A stretch of 64,000 nucleotides of DNA from Sclerurus mexicanus. Its lineage: Eukaryota > Chordata > Aves > Passeriformes > Furnariidae. Below, in pieces: positions 12,226 to 25,500 of the stretch. The notes below the pieces were generated by a model. It saw only the letters and a program-made list of their open reading frames with translations, was not told the DNA's origin and did no database searches. The first letter of the stretch is position 1. Every line of letters begins with the position of its first letter. The stretch lies in contig VWZF01005177.1 of the NCBI GenBank assembly GCA_013396755.1, positions 2,858,399-2,922,398 of the forward strand, read 5' to 3'. Both the position numbers and the translations under genes were made by a program.

Positions 12226-13030
12226 TTACAAATTGTAAGTGACTGAAAGACCTGAGACATCCCTGTTTAGGTCTGAGTTTGGAGCTCTTATGAGGACCAT
12301 GTGGTTCTCTGAATACCAAGGCATCCTGTTGGAGCAGAGGCAAGGATAGGAGTTAGGGTAGACCCTGTACTGTGGAGATGTGGACCTGGGAGAGGCTGCC
12401 ACGTGGAAGCAGCTCAGGATGAGAGGAGAACAAGGCCTCTCTTTACATTCTGGAGCAACAGTTTCTGTGTAGGACTCCGAGTAAAGGTGGCTTCTCTCTC
12501 TGCTCCCTTTGCTCACCCTCCAGACTGGCAGGACAAGTTGAGCACCAGGAACTTCTGGAGGCAGGCAAGATTACTGCTGCTATTGACTCTCATTCATGGA
12601 TGCTGTCACACAGGTTCTGGCCATGGTGAGTAGAGCTGGGGATTGTAACAGCTCCCATCAACAGCCTCTGGAAGGCAAAGAACCAGGGCAAGGACTATCC
12701 AGGGACTCCTGACAGGAGCTAAAGCAGATGGAATCAGAGGAACCAGCTGTGTGCATATGACTGAGGTGCTCATCCAGGAGACAGGTGGCACATACTGAAG
12801 GTCCAAGTACATCCAGGAAATACGGCTGGAGACAGGCAATGCTGTGGCATTGCTGGGACAGGGACCGATGGGTCTGAAATGGGGTCTTTGTCCATGGGCA
12901 GGGTGGAGGGAAGGACAAGGGGGCTGGGCAGGGACAGCCAGGCCTGTGTGTGCCCAGATCTGGGACCTGGCTGATGATTCGCTTGAGTTTTACTGAAATT
13001 AAAGCAGATTGGTTTTGACATTCTGTAAGT
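12226..13030. other. Second GC-richer block, unidentified
   Basis: About 800 bp of GC-richer sequence with sharp AT-rich edges. Near its right edge is an ATTAAA polyadenylation-type hexamer within 'ctgaaattaaagcagattgg'. A 6-bp direct repeat GTAAGT occurs at both margins (12235-12240 and 13025-13030), but the adjoining bases are not the TG...CA ends of a typical LTR, so this may be chance. It could be an old LTR, a retroposed transcript, or a lncRNA exon region. No protein family was recognised. Confidence 0.4.
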
Positions 13031-14186
13031 TAAGACAAGTGGTGATAATGGCCTCTTATTTCAATTTCTGTGACACCCAATTTAATTTCCTTTCTGCGTG
13101 ATCTGGTTGCTAGAAGTCTATCTAGATTCTTACATAGAGATGATCCTATATAGAAGACAGAAAAACATTTTTTTCTTTTGTTCACATAATTGTTTACCAG
13201 GATTGTGGTTCATGGAATTATATTTTAATTCATTTGAAAGCTTTATTTACTCATTACTATAGACTGATTTATTGACTTGGAGATTTTTTTTGTGTGTGTG
13301 TATGACCAAAATGGAATTCATTAACGCAAAATGGATGGATATAAACTGAATTAGGCTGATTTAGGTAATTTATGTTAAATAGTTTCAATAAAATTCAAAG
13401 AAATCCACAGTTTGACTTGAACACTTTGTACAAATTTTAGCCTATTTAGCAGCCTCATTACTGCTGCTATTATTGTTGTGGCTGCTTCTTGAAGCTGTAA
13501 CTTACTTCAAATCACAAAACCAGATGCACCACCTAGAACAAGCTGCTACATATACTTACTTCCTTTATAAAAGTGTTTGCTCACTGTTTTATGGATCTGA
13601 GAGCTAAATAGTCCCACCAAACAACATATCCATTATTAAATATACTAAGTTAGCACATTCTTGCCCATAGTATCCAAAGTTGCTAGTGTGGCTGGGTTAT
13701 AATCTCTGTTTGTTTTCTTCTTAAAACATAAATTCACAGTGACTGATCTCAACTTTTTTCCTAATGCAGACATATCTAAGAAATTTAAGTCTAAATTTGA
13801 AGGATGATTCCTTCATTCACCCATCAAGAAGTCTGAACTGATGAAGTGATCTATGTGACACTGATGATAATTATACTGGAATACTTAACTATCCCCATAA
13901 TTTGGAATGTATTTTTCCTGGCATCTTATCTCATTACCTTTTTTTCCAGAATTAATTGTATGTGGATATTAACAAATCACTATAACCTTAATTCCCAAAC
14001 TTCTATTAATGTTTGGGATTGTGTCTTTCACTTCTAAAGAATGTACTAACTTTACACATGTCACTCTTTAGTTTCAGGTATGCCCTATGGCAGGAAGATT
14101 AAGCAAAAAGAGTTGCCTTACAAGGAGCTGATATTTGAATAACTGGTGAAACAGCTTAGGCTGGGAGAATTACTGCTTCTCTGCAG
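13031..14186. other. AT-rich non-coding stretch
   Basis: No gene or interspersed repeat was recognised. A short TG run lies near 13290-13302. Confidence 0.6.
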
Positions 14187-14223
14187 AAAGTATTCAGCCT
14201 CTTTGGTCCTGCTGGTCCACCAG
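14187..14223 (+). other. Candidate collagen-like exon (Gly-X-Y)
   Basis: Seen: a moderate acceptor (tactgcttctctgcag, ending at 14186), a 37-nt segment, and a strong donor GTAAGG at 14224. In the frame starting at 14187 the segment reads KVFSLFGPAGPPG, with the last glycine codon split G|GT across the donor. Known: collagen triple-helix domains repeat Gly-X-Y with X and Y often proline, and many non-fibrillar collagens split glycine codons at exon borders. Inferred: this could be an exon where a non-helical segment enters a triple helix, entering in phase 0 and leaving in phase 1, in a plus-strand gene with very long introns. Against: only two full Gly-X-Y triplets are present, the length is not a multiple of 9, and no second collagen exon was found. 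I cannot name the gene; a chance match or exon relic remains possible. Confidence 0.3.
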
Positions 14224-17200
14224 GTAAGGAGGAATCAGTTCCTGTCATCCTACCTTTCAAGGCGTAGATATGTCACTCAGAAGCTGGATGTTGGTTCTGG
14301 ATAAGGCTGTAGTATCAGTGAATTTGAAACCAACTCTTTTGTTAATCACAGGTGAAAAAGAACCTTCCTCCTTTCCACCTGTGTTTCCCCCCTCCTCCTC
14401 CCCCTTGGGTCCTTTCTTACAGGATGATCCTTCTTTCATCATTCTATTGGGAATTTTGTAAACTTGAGTTCCTCTTCTAGCAGCGGGACAAAAGGAGGAC
14501 AACATGTTTTTGGGGGACATATTTTGCCAGACACCTTTCTTGCTAAAGTTTCCAAATAGGTAGTTTGCATTTCATGTGCCTCCTGTTTTGTAATACATGG
14601 TCTCTGTTCATACAACATGGACTTGTCTTCAGGAAGATTTCACCGCTCCTGCTTCCTCCATATGGTTGCGGTAGTTACTGATGATATGCTGAGACCTATG
14701 AAAAATTTATTATAAACTAATGAGGGTATCTGTTGCTCACAAGGACAACTTTTGAGAGGGGAGAATTCTACAGATGAACAAGCAGATCCACTTAGCATAA
14801 TAGCAAAAAGATACCGAGTTTTGGACCTGTATGGAAATAAACAAACCCAAACCAACAAACCACCAACCTTCCCAATGATTTTCTGGAGATGGTCTGTCTG
14901 CCTTTTTCCATCTGATAGTCATGTAACTGTACTGTCCTCTTCAAATCTCTGAGAAAGGTAGAATTGAAACCATCTTCAGTTTTCAAAGTTGCCTTGTCAA
15001 CATCTTATAAAAAAAAAATCAGTAAATGGGTTGCCTCCAAATTGCTTTCCATCATTATTTATTCTGCTTACTTTGCACCAATTACATCTCCCTAAGACTG
15101 CAGAACCAGTGATGCAAAAAAGACTTGACTGGGCTTCTAATGAGCTGCATCAAGGTGAGATAGAACAAATAAGTGACACAACCCTACCCCCAGATTAGAA
15201 ATAGTTATATAGCAGCTCTTTTCAGCATCTGATAAGACACAAATGCTGAAATGCTTAAACTTTGTTGACATTGTCCTGGACATTTTTAAATAATGGGTTG
15301 TATGGCACTGCAAAACTATTATTTTTTTGTCTGTGTCCTCTCCATAAAACCTCACAAGAAAGAGGAACTATATAACAAGATCCCTAGTATGATAAGTTGT
15401 CTTCATAGTATCTGAGTGAACAAAGGTTATTCAAGACATGTTACAAAATCTCTCTTTTCTGCCTAAAAGCCACTGACACATTAAAGAATGAATGTTTCTA
15501 GCTGGAAATGTATTTTATATAGTAAGCAGACACTGTTACTCTTTTATCTGCTTTCTTAAGAAGTGAAAGGGGAGGAAGACAAGGGAGAGTATATTGGATT
15601 CTAGTGCATGTGAAACTAAACAAGGGACAATGGCAAACGAAGGTAAAATATAATGGGTTTTGAGTTCATTCTTGTTGAGTGTCCAGTGAAAAACTTTGAT
15701 GCAGTATATCACTGAGTCATAGGCATTCAGCACAGGAATCAAAATCAACTAAGTTGAGCAAGTAACAAAACTCTTTTCCAGCACTAACATTAGACTGATG
15801 TGATTCAGTCCACTGGCATACAGCTTGAGCTATATCTTGATCTCCCAGTATTAGGGTCACAGCACTTCACCTTGTGGTAGCAGTCCCTATAACCTACATT
15901 TCTGCATGAAAAAGAAAATGAAATAATGGCTCTGATAGAAAGAAAGAGTTAAATGGCTAATACTGTAGCCACCATACTGTTCTGCATTTCTACTTGCCTG
16001 AACTACATTTCAAGCATCTGTTCCCTGGCATTCACTTAGTTCCAAACACTATTATGCTGATAGCTGTTTGTCAAAGCACAAAGGGACGGATTATAAAACA
16101 CAGTTAAAAAATAAAATAAGGAAAATTATGAATAAACAAATCAAACATAAAACTGGAACATGAAGATATTCCTTGCTAAGAAGCAGGGGGAGGTTAGGGA
16201 AATAGAAGTAGTTCTGATTTTCTCTAGAGCTGTAAATTAGTTGTGCATATACATATATTTATTAAGCAAGATTTTTTTCCCACTTTATTTTTGACACTTT
16301 AATTCTATTCTCTCATCAGTTATTGTTTTAAAGATAAATATTCATTGATGATATGTAATGACACCATAAAAATGTACGTTCTGCTTTACAAAAAGATTAT
16401 GTTTGGCCAAGCTACTCAAATATGTATAAAATAATTGTCTGATTGGCATTTTGAGTCCTCTTTCTCTAAAACAGGGGCTTATTTGAGATTAATTATAGAT
16501 TTAAAAAATATTAACCCACACTTCTGACTGTTGACAGGGGACTTCTCTGAAGTGACTATGTGAAGTATGTGGATGAATTAATGGAATGATCTTATCTGCC
16601 TTCCCAATACATTCTTTCAATTCAGTGTCACCATTTCTTTTCTCTTTTCCTTTTCCCCAGTAAATGGGGGCCTCATGATGCAAAGTACTGCCTGTTGCAT
16701 TGCTAAGGGATGGGACAAGAGAAATGTATTTTGATGACTCAGTGCAGAAATGTCCTTAAGATTTTTCCTTTAAATGCACATTTCCTGTGCCATTGACAGA
16801 GACTAGAGGGATTGTAGCCCTTGCCATTATCTTTTTTAAAAATTAAAATAGTTAAACAAATATCTCTGATGACTTTACTCATCATATTTTATTTTGCATA
16901 ACTTCTCTGATAAGCTGTTCTTACTTTAGACACCATTTGGAAACATAGAAGTCATGCAGTGGCAAATATCTAGGGACTTCAAATGTGCTCTTCTGATTCT
17001 TAAAACCAGTTTTGCTGAGCTGGAGTTGGACAAGGATGTTCTTTTAACAGGCCATGAAAAAAGAGCTGATACTACTGGGTTTGAACATCCGAACTGATGT
17101 TTACTATTAGGTAACAGCTTTTGGCAGATGTTGATGAAATTGTCTGTGAATTGCTGGTGTGAAGCCCTTCTGGAAAACCTATTCTGGTGTTTAAACATTA

Positions 17201-20200
17201 TTTTACTTTGACAGTTTCTCTTTATGCCTAACCTGAGTTTTAGATTAGACCCTCAGCTTGTTTCCTGACACCATACCTATAGGCAATGGCACATTTCTGT
17301 CTTATTTGGAACAACCTTTTGTATATTGTCTCTTTCCAGTCTTCTCTCTTTTAGTCTTCTCTTTTTTTCTTCTGTTTATTTATTTATTTACAGACATGAT
17401 TTGTCTGTTTGTTTGGTATTTTAACTTTTCCACATAGATCTCAATTTCTAAGACTCTTTCATCCTACATTTTTCTCCAGTTATTCTAGATATGATCTTTC
17501 ATTGGAAGCTTTTGTAGTGTTGAGTGAAAAGGTATAATTCCTTGCCTTTTATTGTGTACACAAAACTCATTCTAAAGAATGCCTCTTTAAATGTCATTTG
17601 TCTTACTTTCAGCAACTTATATTTTTGTGGTGTGTGCATTCCACTGCAAGTGTTAGAATTTCTTCTGCACTGCACTTTTCAAGATAGCTGTTGCCCAACA
17701 TAAATTTTTAAATCAAACTTTTCCTACTTAGAGGTAGTTCTTTACTCTTGTAATTATGCAATTTATTGTATTTATAATTTCTTCAATTTACAACATAATT
17801 TAGATTCTTATCCCACTTCCAAAATCTTTGCCTTCCGGTTTGGTGTCATGCCCAGTTTCAAGATATGTACTTTTCTGTTCCTTTGTTTATATCACTGTCA
17901 TAAATAGTAATTGGATAATAAATATATGATAGGTGAGACCACTGTGTAAGCTAAAATGTTCTCTTTGCTTTGAGACTAAATAACAGTTCTTCAAGTTGTT
18001 TTTGTTTTTGTGTTTTGGTTTGTTTTTTTTTTTGGTTTGGGTTGTTTTTTTTTTGTTGTTGTTTTTTGCTGTTTTTTTTTTCCTAATTACATTTATAGGA
18101 CTAATAGAACTACTATCACAGTAGATCATAAGCATTGCTAAAGTCAAAATAGATTGCAACTACTTTTCTATGTGTCTTCTAGGAAATTTGTCCTATTAAG
18201 AGGAAGCAAGATTGTTTTGACTAAAACCTGCTAATGACTAACCAATGTTGGCTGTTCATTATTACTTGATTATTCTTGAGGTTCTTGCAAATTGATAAAT
18301 AACATGGCTCCTATTATTTTTCAAGGCATCAATGTTACATATTCTGTAAAGCTTATACCTCCTTTAATCTATTTTCTCCCTAATGCCTCTCTTTTCCTAC
18401 TAGTTGTTTGCCTTTTTTCAGCCCACTGAATCCTCATGAGTCATCCAAGAAAATTGCCTAAAACAGTTGCCTTAAGTAATTCTCATCAAGGAATGATAAC
18501 TTGAAAATTTTAATTTATCTTGGTATCATTTGCCTTTTTTTTTTACCCTAATGTTGCCAGTTTTCCTCATCCTTTGTTATTAATATTAATGACGTTAAGT
18601 GACTGATCTGAACTAATCTCTTTACACAGAATAAAACAGCCAAACTGAAGCAAGAAGACCTCGGTTTTCTCTGTCACCTGCAGTAGCATGCCTTCTCCCT
18701 TTAACTAACAAGCCCTTCTTTCTCTCATCCTGTTATTACATTTAATGCATTTCAGAGCATTTCTGATTGCTTTTTATGTTTTCTTCCAGCTGTATATAAT
18801 TTTGTGCCTATCCCTCCATCATGTGCTATTCTTCTATGTGTTTTTTTGGCAATAAGTCCTTGTTTCCATTGTGTATGAGTTTTTCCCTTCCCTCTTCACC
18901 CACTTCAATCACTTAAGATCTCTTACTGGAGCTGATGTATTACTACGTCCATCAGACATTTTCTTTAGTAGGATAGGTTGTCATCAGGCTTTGCAGCCTT
19001 ATTACAATCAACTACTCTATTGAACTTTAAAAAAAATGTACAAAATCTGTTTAAAACAAATGCTTGCATGAACTATGTTGGTAATTCTCCAAGCTTTATC
19101 AGAAAATTGTTTTAAATGATCCTTAATAGTTGCATATAAAAACATGTAGTAAAACATGGTATGTTAGACACATAAAAGCATAAATGTCATAATATAAAGT
19201 AGTGCCTTTACCATCAATAAACAGTGGTTGATATTAATTCGTAAGAATGGAAGTAGTCCTGTTTGTGGCTCAAGCCTTGAAATGTGCATACTCAATGTAA
19301 CAGAAGGGATGAAGAAACAGATAAAAGAATAAAGAGATGTACAATAAAATCAGACTCTGAACATCATCTTTGGTAAAGATTGTGAGACAGGGCACTGACT
19401 CAGGTCAATTGAATTTCTGTTTCCCACAAGAATCTTTGAAATCTCAATGGGTTGCATCTGAATAAGCAGATCCCTTGCCTTTCACTGGAGAGTAAATCCC
19501 TTTTTTTTTTTTAATTTCATAGGAAAATATTGCAACTGAAGAGCCAATGGGTGTTGCACAAAGAAGCAACTGTGATTTTTCAATACAAATTCAATGCTGA
19601 AATATGGTGGGAAAGTTTATATTTGTGCGATTAATGTAAATAGACAAAATAAGAAATGCCTTAGGTCTTGGTGGAAAGAAACCCACATTAAAAGTCAGCA
19701 AAACCCAAATATTTGCTACCATTTAAAGGAAAATAAAGCAGATTCTATTTCCAGTTCAGAAAAGAGAGACTAAATCATATGAGATTTAATTTATGAATGT
19801 AATATCATTATATTTTATCAGAAAAATTGTTCTTTTCATTACCTGACACTTGAGAGTATAAAAGGAAAGTGTGTGCAAAGTTTAGTTGACTGATGTTTGT
19901 TCAGTACAAAATATATATTAAAAAAAAAAAGAATTTGGCTATTTATACACACTCTGTGTGCATCAGTTCTCAATTGTGAATTCAATAAGTAACTTCTAGC
20001 TCATGTCATTCATATACAAATTACTTCCATAACGGCATAAGTCCTTTATGGCTCAGCACAATGGCTTGTGTGGGAGCAGCATTGTTGCTAGTAGCAGTTA
20101 TGCAGTAAACATACTGAAATATGACTATGTGTGTAAGATGGACCATTTCCTTCCAAAGGAGGATGCAGTCACTGAAGTGGCTAAAGGACCCAAGACATAA

Positions 20201-21519
20201 GCACTAGTGGATTTTGATTGATTGCTTTGTTTTCTTGGCTTATCAGTTGCCAACCATGAATCAGAAGAGAGCAAAAAATCCACTCATTTTTTAAATACCT
20301 ATTTTTAAAAAAATCTCAGCCTGTGTGCTGCTCTAAAAATGTCTTGCCCTACCTCAGTCCACCGTGCAACCATAGCTCCTGAACAAACACAACAATTAGT
20401 GATCCTTATTCAAATGCTAAACAAGACAAGAAAAAGATGAATGAGCGAGACTTTTAATCGAAAGAAAAGAGTTGCAGTCTGACCATACTGCATAGAGCTG
20501 GTGAAAAATTTGGGGCTGTCTTCTGGTGCTGCTGTTCCTGAGGAGAACTGGATACCATACCATGTAGTACTACCAGAAGTTTTATTTTCTCTTCTCATGG
20601 TTTTGCTAATAACTCATTTTAAATTACTATGAACTCTCAGCTGTTTCAGAGGCCCAGGGGCACCACTCCACTCTCTGTAGCTGGTCAATGATTGCCTTCA
20701 TCACCTGGCAATTCTCATTTTGTACTGCAGCAAGCCATTTCCCCCTGTTGTCTCATTTTCCTGGCTCAGTTGCCAGCCACTGCAATATCTGCTGTAGTTC
20801 TGCCAAAGCATAAGAAACAAGAATTCTTTTTAGAACTGGTAGAAGAATTACACCAACGCTGCAGCATCTGTACTTGTACCCTTTTGCAGCAGACAGACTG
20901 GTAAACATGAAGAAGCAGAGCATGGATGTTACAAGAGAGGTTAGCAGAAATTAAAAGCCGCAAAGAAGGAAATATTCATTAAAAGAAGTTTATGCTTAAA
21001 ATATGAAAACTTGACTGGTAACTGTCACCCCAAAACGCACTGTAGAAACATTTCAACACTGACGCGGTGCAGACTGGTACAGTATTGTGCATCTCTTGTG
21101 AGAGAAGATAATATGCCCATAGCACACCAACCAAGGGTGTTTATAACTTTGTCATGTCAGATGCCATCTGTTTCTGACACTTCAGCCACTGAAAAAATCT
21201 CTGAGGATAGACATGGCTTTTTCACCTACTCCCTCTTTCCTGGATTGATTGATGAACATTTTCTATTAGGAGGGAAAAAAAACCCCAGAAAATACCTTTT
21301 TTTTTTTTATACTTTATTCTATTTTGTTTATAGTGGTAAGTCCACCTTAGCAACAGTCATTCTCCAAGCAACAGTACAAAGCAAAGCATTGCTTAAATGC
21401 TTAAAGAGATGTAACCGGAAGGGGGGCATGATCATGACTGTAGGGTAGCTCCACCCAGAGTAGGAGTTTTTGGACTCTTACACCACCCAACTATCTTTTA
21501 ATTTTTAGCTTGCATGACA
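14224..21519. other. AT-rich non-coding stretch
   Basis: No gene is recognisable; the open frames are short and unrelated to known families. It holds a (TTTA)n run near 17375-17391, a T/G-rich tract at 17996-18082, and homopolymer T runs near 19501 and 21299. If 14187-14223 is a real exon, this would be the following intron. Confidence 0.55.
17996..18082. repeat. T/G-rich low-complexity tract
   Basis: Nearly all T and G on the plus strand, with TTTGTTT, GGTTTGG and TTGTTG segments between long T runs. An apparent lysine/asparagine-rich open frame on the other strand (17887-18159) comes from this tract and is not a gene. Confidence 0.8.
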
Positions 21520-22500
21520 AGAAGCTGGTCACCACACACAGAAAGGAGTATAGACAAGCAGCAGCAGGTAGGGGAATTCCAATAACCTGGCCAGAGACAG
21601 AAGTCTCAGACTCAACTCCCTAGGGCATCCCAGGAGGAGATCAGCCCCATGAGTGAAAGTGACACCTACCACTGTAGATCTTTGGAAGAGGCTGTCCTGA
21701 AGTTGCCTACAGATGAAGGAGTCACTGCTGGGGGCTATGGCCTCTTTAGGGAAGAGCATTTGGGAACTGCACAAGACATTATAGGATGGTTATGGGAGGA
21801 ACCAAAGATGGGGGAAGGAGACGTCAAGGTGGTTTGGGCAAAATAAAGGAATAAAGGACACAAATGGAACCAATTCTGAAAGCAGGTGTCTGGTCAGTGC
21901 CCTTGTCTGATTCCCTAGACTGTCTTTGCTTCTTGTTACATTCCCTTCCTAACTCTTTTCTTGGGTGGGGGGCTCTCTACCTGAGTTCATATGTGTGTAT
22001 GGGAGTTGAGTGCAGGCACTGGAGAGGGGACCACAGGTCAGAGGAGGCTGTGTGCCTGCAGAGGGTGAGGTTTCATGTGTCAGTGTGTGATCACTAGTGA
22101 ATGCTGAGTTGGTCAGTAGGATGGGTGGCTTGGGATCCAGCTATATGTGTGTGTCTGGGAGTGGGACAACTGGAGTAGCTGGGTATTGGAGGTACCAGAC
22201 GAACTGGACCAAGTGCCAGAGAGGCTGTGCAGAACTGGGGATCATATGAGACCCCTTGGAATATGTGTGTGTTTGTGTGAAAGGCACAGGGAGAGCAAGG
22301 ATGGGGGGCAGCTGTGTCTGCATGTCTACAGGCAATTACTGCAGGGATCTGCAGTGTGCATAGGTCTGAGTACCAGCAGCTGAGGTGAGGCTGAGGCTTT
22401 GGGGTCTCACATGTCCCAGTTCCTACAGCAGGGAATAATGGGATCAGAGGCAGCTATTGGGTAGACTGTCTAAATCAACTACCAGAGGGATCTACACTGT
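21520..22500. repeat. GC-richer repeat-like block with degenerate internal units
   Basis: A roughly 1-kb block set apart from its AT-rich flanks. A core resembling ATATGTGTGTGTCTGGGAG recurs at about 21989, 22143 and 22261, spaced 154 and 118 bp, each followed by G-rich sequence (GTGGGACAACTGG-, AGGCACAGGGAGAG-like). A polyadenylation-like AATAAAGGAATAAAGG lies at 21842-21857. It has the feel of a dispersed avian repeat, perhaps an old LTR element or retroposon, but I cannot assign a family. Open frames in it are short and unrecognised. Confidence 0.4.
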
Positions 22501-25500
22501 GTATGTTTTTAAAGAGAAAGAGAATAAAGAATGCAGCAAAAATATGTTTTCTAAATACTTCAGCTTATAGGCAAGTGGATAAAACAGAAAATGTAAGAAA
22601 AATCTATTTGCACAGATGGGGGAAAAAAGAAGTGTCTAAATGCATTCATAAAATAATTAAAAAGCCCCTTAAAATTTACAGTTAGGTCAACTTGAAGCAA
22701 AAAATGGTTATTAATATCATCATTTTTCAAAATCCTTTTTCCTTAGTTTTGAAATTAAACTACTATGTTTAAAAGGAACTCTCTTAAAAAAATATTGTTT
22801 ATTTTCTTAGAAAAAAAACTTAAATGATAGGTCTTGGATATATGTTATTTTAATTTTGAAATAATAAAAAAGAACACACATTTTTTTGTCTTCAGACAAG
22901 CCAGATGCTTGAATGTCTTATTTGTGGAAATGATATTGTTCCTATTGAATTTTTTTGTTGATTTGTTTGGTTTGGTTTTGGTTTTCCCCATAAAATTTCA
23001 GCTATTTAAAAATTTAGTTCTGCTCTGAATGTGTTCAAAACTGACAAGTCCCAAAGACAATATCTTAAATCACAGGGATGATGTTTTTCTACAGAAGAAA
23101 ATCAGACTAATTGAGCTTCCAATTCCCCAAAACCCTTTTTAGTGTACAAGGGAAATTAACACAAGGTGACAAAGAAGGAAATGGGAAGAGGTTATACTCC
23201 ACTGCCACAGTTCAATAAGTCAAAGAAAGGATTCAATTTTTGGTTTTATTTCAGGTAAATTCATAATATTTTGCCAGCCTTTAGTAGCTAAAAGCACTAG
23301 AGACTAATGTCTTGATTGGATCCAAAGAAATCCAGTCTAATATTTTCTGAGCAGTAGGAATACTTACTATTGCAATCGATTTTATTGCCTTGTGGTAAAT
23401 TTATTGTTTTTCTCATTGCTCACACAGTGATTTGTTGAACCCTGTTTGAAACAAAGGCTGGTGCTTGATGATGTGGGAGGGGTGCTATGCTCTTATATCT
23501 CTCTCTGTTTTTTCCTCTTTCATCAGTTCTATTCTCTTGAGAAACCAACTCATACCATGCCCTGAGGCTTGACTTATGCTGGAATGCATGTCTAAGAGAA
23601 TGTCCTGAGCAGGGATAGTTTTTGTTCTTAGAAAATGTACAGCTCACTGTGAAGTTGTACAAAAGACAGCTCCTGAAGGTAAAGTCTGGTTGGGTGTCTA
23701 GAAATCTGGAAAGGGATTCTCCACTCTTGCTTCCTAAAGCTGCTTTACCTTTAAGTGACGCTGAAAAGAGGTGAGGGGAAAGTCATGATTGTCTTATAAT
23801 TTGATGACATGACATTTGTCATAAGAAAGACCTTATTCAATTTAAGTAAACTGCGCCATTTTAATTACAATTTCATCAAATGACAGAACTTAAGCTAATG
23901 AAATCTGCTAGGGTGTGCTCTTATTTCAGCATGATAGAGCGTTTTTAGTTTACTTGCAGATTATTTGGTTCAAAAGTGCAGCTTTTGAATCATGCCTTTC
24001 ACTTATGTAGCCCAGGTCTTAGCTAGCTAGAATATTTTCATTTCCCAAGAAGTTGGATATATGGCATGAAGGAGTCTGCCTTTCACCTCTTTATTCAAGT
24101 GGTAGCCAATTGTTCTTAAGACTTGTCACTTTAAGAACTTTTAGCTATTCCACCAATTATAAATATATTTTGTTTGTCTAAAGTGCCATTGGGGAAAATG
24201 TTACTGGTCTCCTCCTTCTGTGAGTCTAATAAAAACCAACCTTTGTTCACTATTTTCTTACTCAGAACAAGCCGGGGAATTGCTGTTGAGCATTGCACAA
24301 ATAGGACTAGTCAGGAGAGTGTTGAAATTTCAACACTAGTTGGTTCAGAGGTGAGAAGCAAAGACCACACTTCACTTACAGAAGCAGGAGAACTACTGTA
24401 GCAGCACAATTGACAGCATCCCATCATGATGGAGACAGGGCCCACCATTGAGTCAGGTGCTAATTGGTGGAAAAAACTGGCTGTAGTTTCAAGAACTGCA
24501 ACATAACTGGATCAGGCTTTAATCAGCAACATCCTAACTCTGCAGAGAGATCTTTCTCAGTCCTAATGCTATTTACTGTGTTGAATATCATAAAAATCTA
24601 AAAGTTTGATTACTCAGATTAAAAATTCATATCTTTTGTCAAGTGTTTCTGGTGGGTTGATTTTATATGGGTATTTTTGTTGGAGCAGCTCTACTCAAAA
24701 ATCTGTTGTTTTGGGTTTTAGAGGGCTCTACATGGCTTTTTTGTTAGAGCTGGGGGCCCACACATGAAAAAAAGAGAAGTCATGGAGTGGGTGATGCTTG
24801 ATCATTCTTTCTAAACACTGAGTGAAGAAAATGAAACTTTTGAAATAACTATAGAAATATTACAAGACAAATAAAAATCTAGAAATCTTTCCTGCCTATA
24901 TCCAGATATTCTAAAAACTTTGTTAGAGGAAGGAAATAGTTCTGCAGCAATTTCTTTCTCCTGAGGTCAGGGACAGAAGTTTTTCACTGCCCATGTAATT
25001 CCTAACACCAAGCATTCTGTGTCTCTGTCTATTACCCTGAATAATGAATAAAAGCAGGGACACAATGTATTTTTGAATTATGTCATGCCTACTAAAGTGT
25101 TAGCTACACTGAAGTAATACACTTACAAAGTCAAAGACAGCTTTGTCCTAGACCAGAGAAAAGCCTAGAAAAAAAGTAACTTCAGAAGGTCTCTCATATA
25201 AAGGGATTGCAAACTAGATAGTGTTTCATTTATTCACAAAGCAAAACCTTTTATGTCTCTGGATAGGACTACACTAGCCACTCATCTTGGAAAGCTCCAA
25301 AGGAAAAAACTAGAAAAATAAAATCATTTCAGAGCTCATGTTTTATAGATGCTGTTTGGGAGTTGGATCACACAGAATTAAGGTGTTGGACTCTTCATGC
25401 TGGCTTACTCTGTGATTAGCTGTTTAGTAAAGTGGATGCCTACACATCACAACATACTTCAGGACCTTTAGTTGTTAAACACATTGACTGTGGGTTTCTT

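Noticed and set aside
17887..18159. Lys/Asn/Thr-rich minus-strand frame
   Set aside because: It is the translation of the T/G-rich low-complexity tract.
20650..20680. AGGCCCAGGGGCACCACTCC after TTTCAG, tested as a collagen exon
   Set aside because: Reads GPGAPL rather than Gly-X-Y, and no donor follows at a suitable place.
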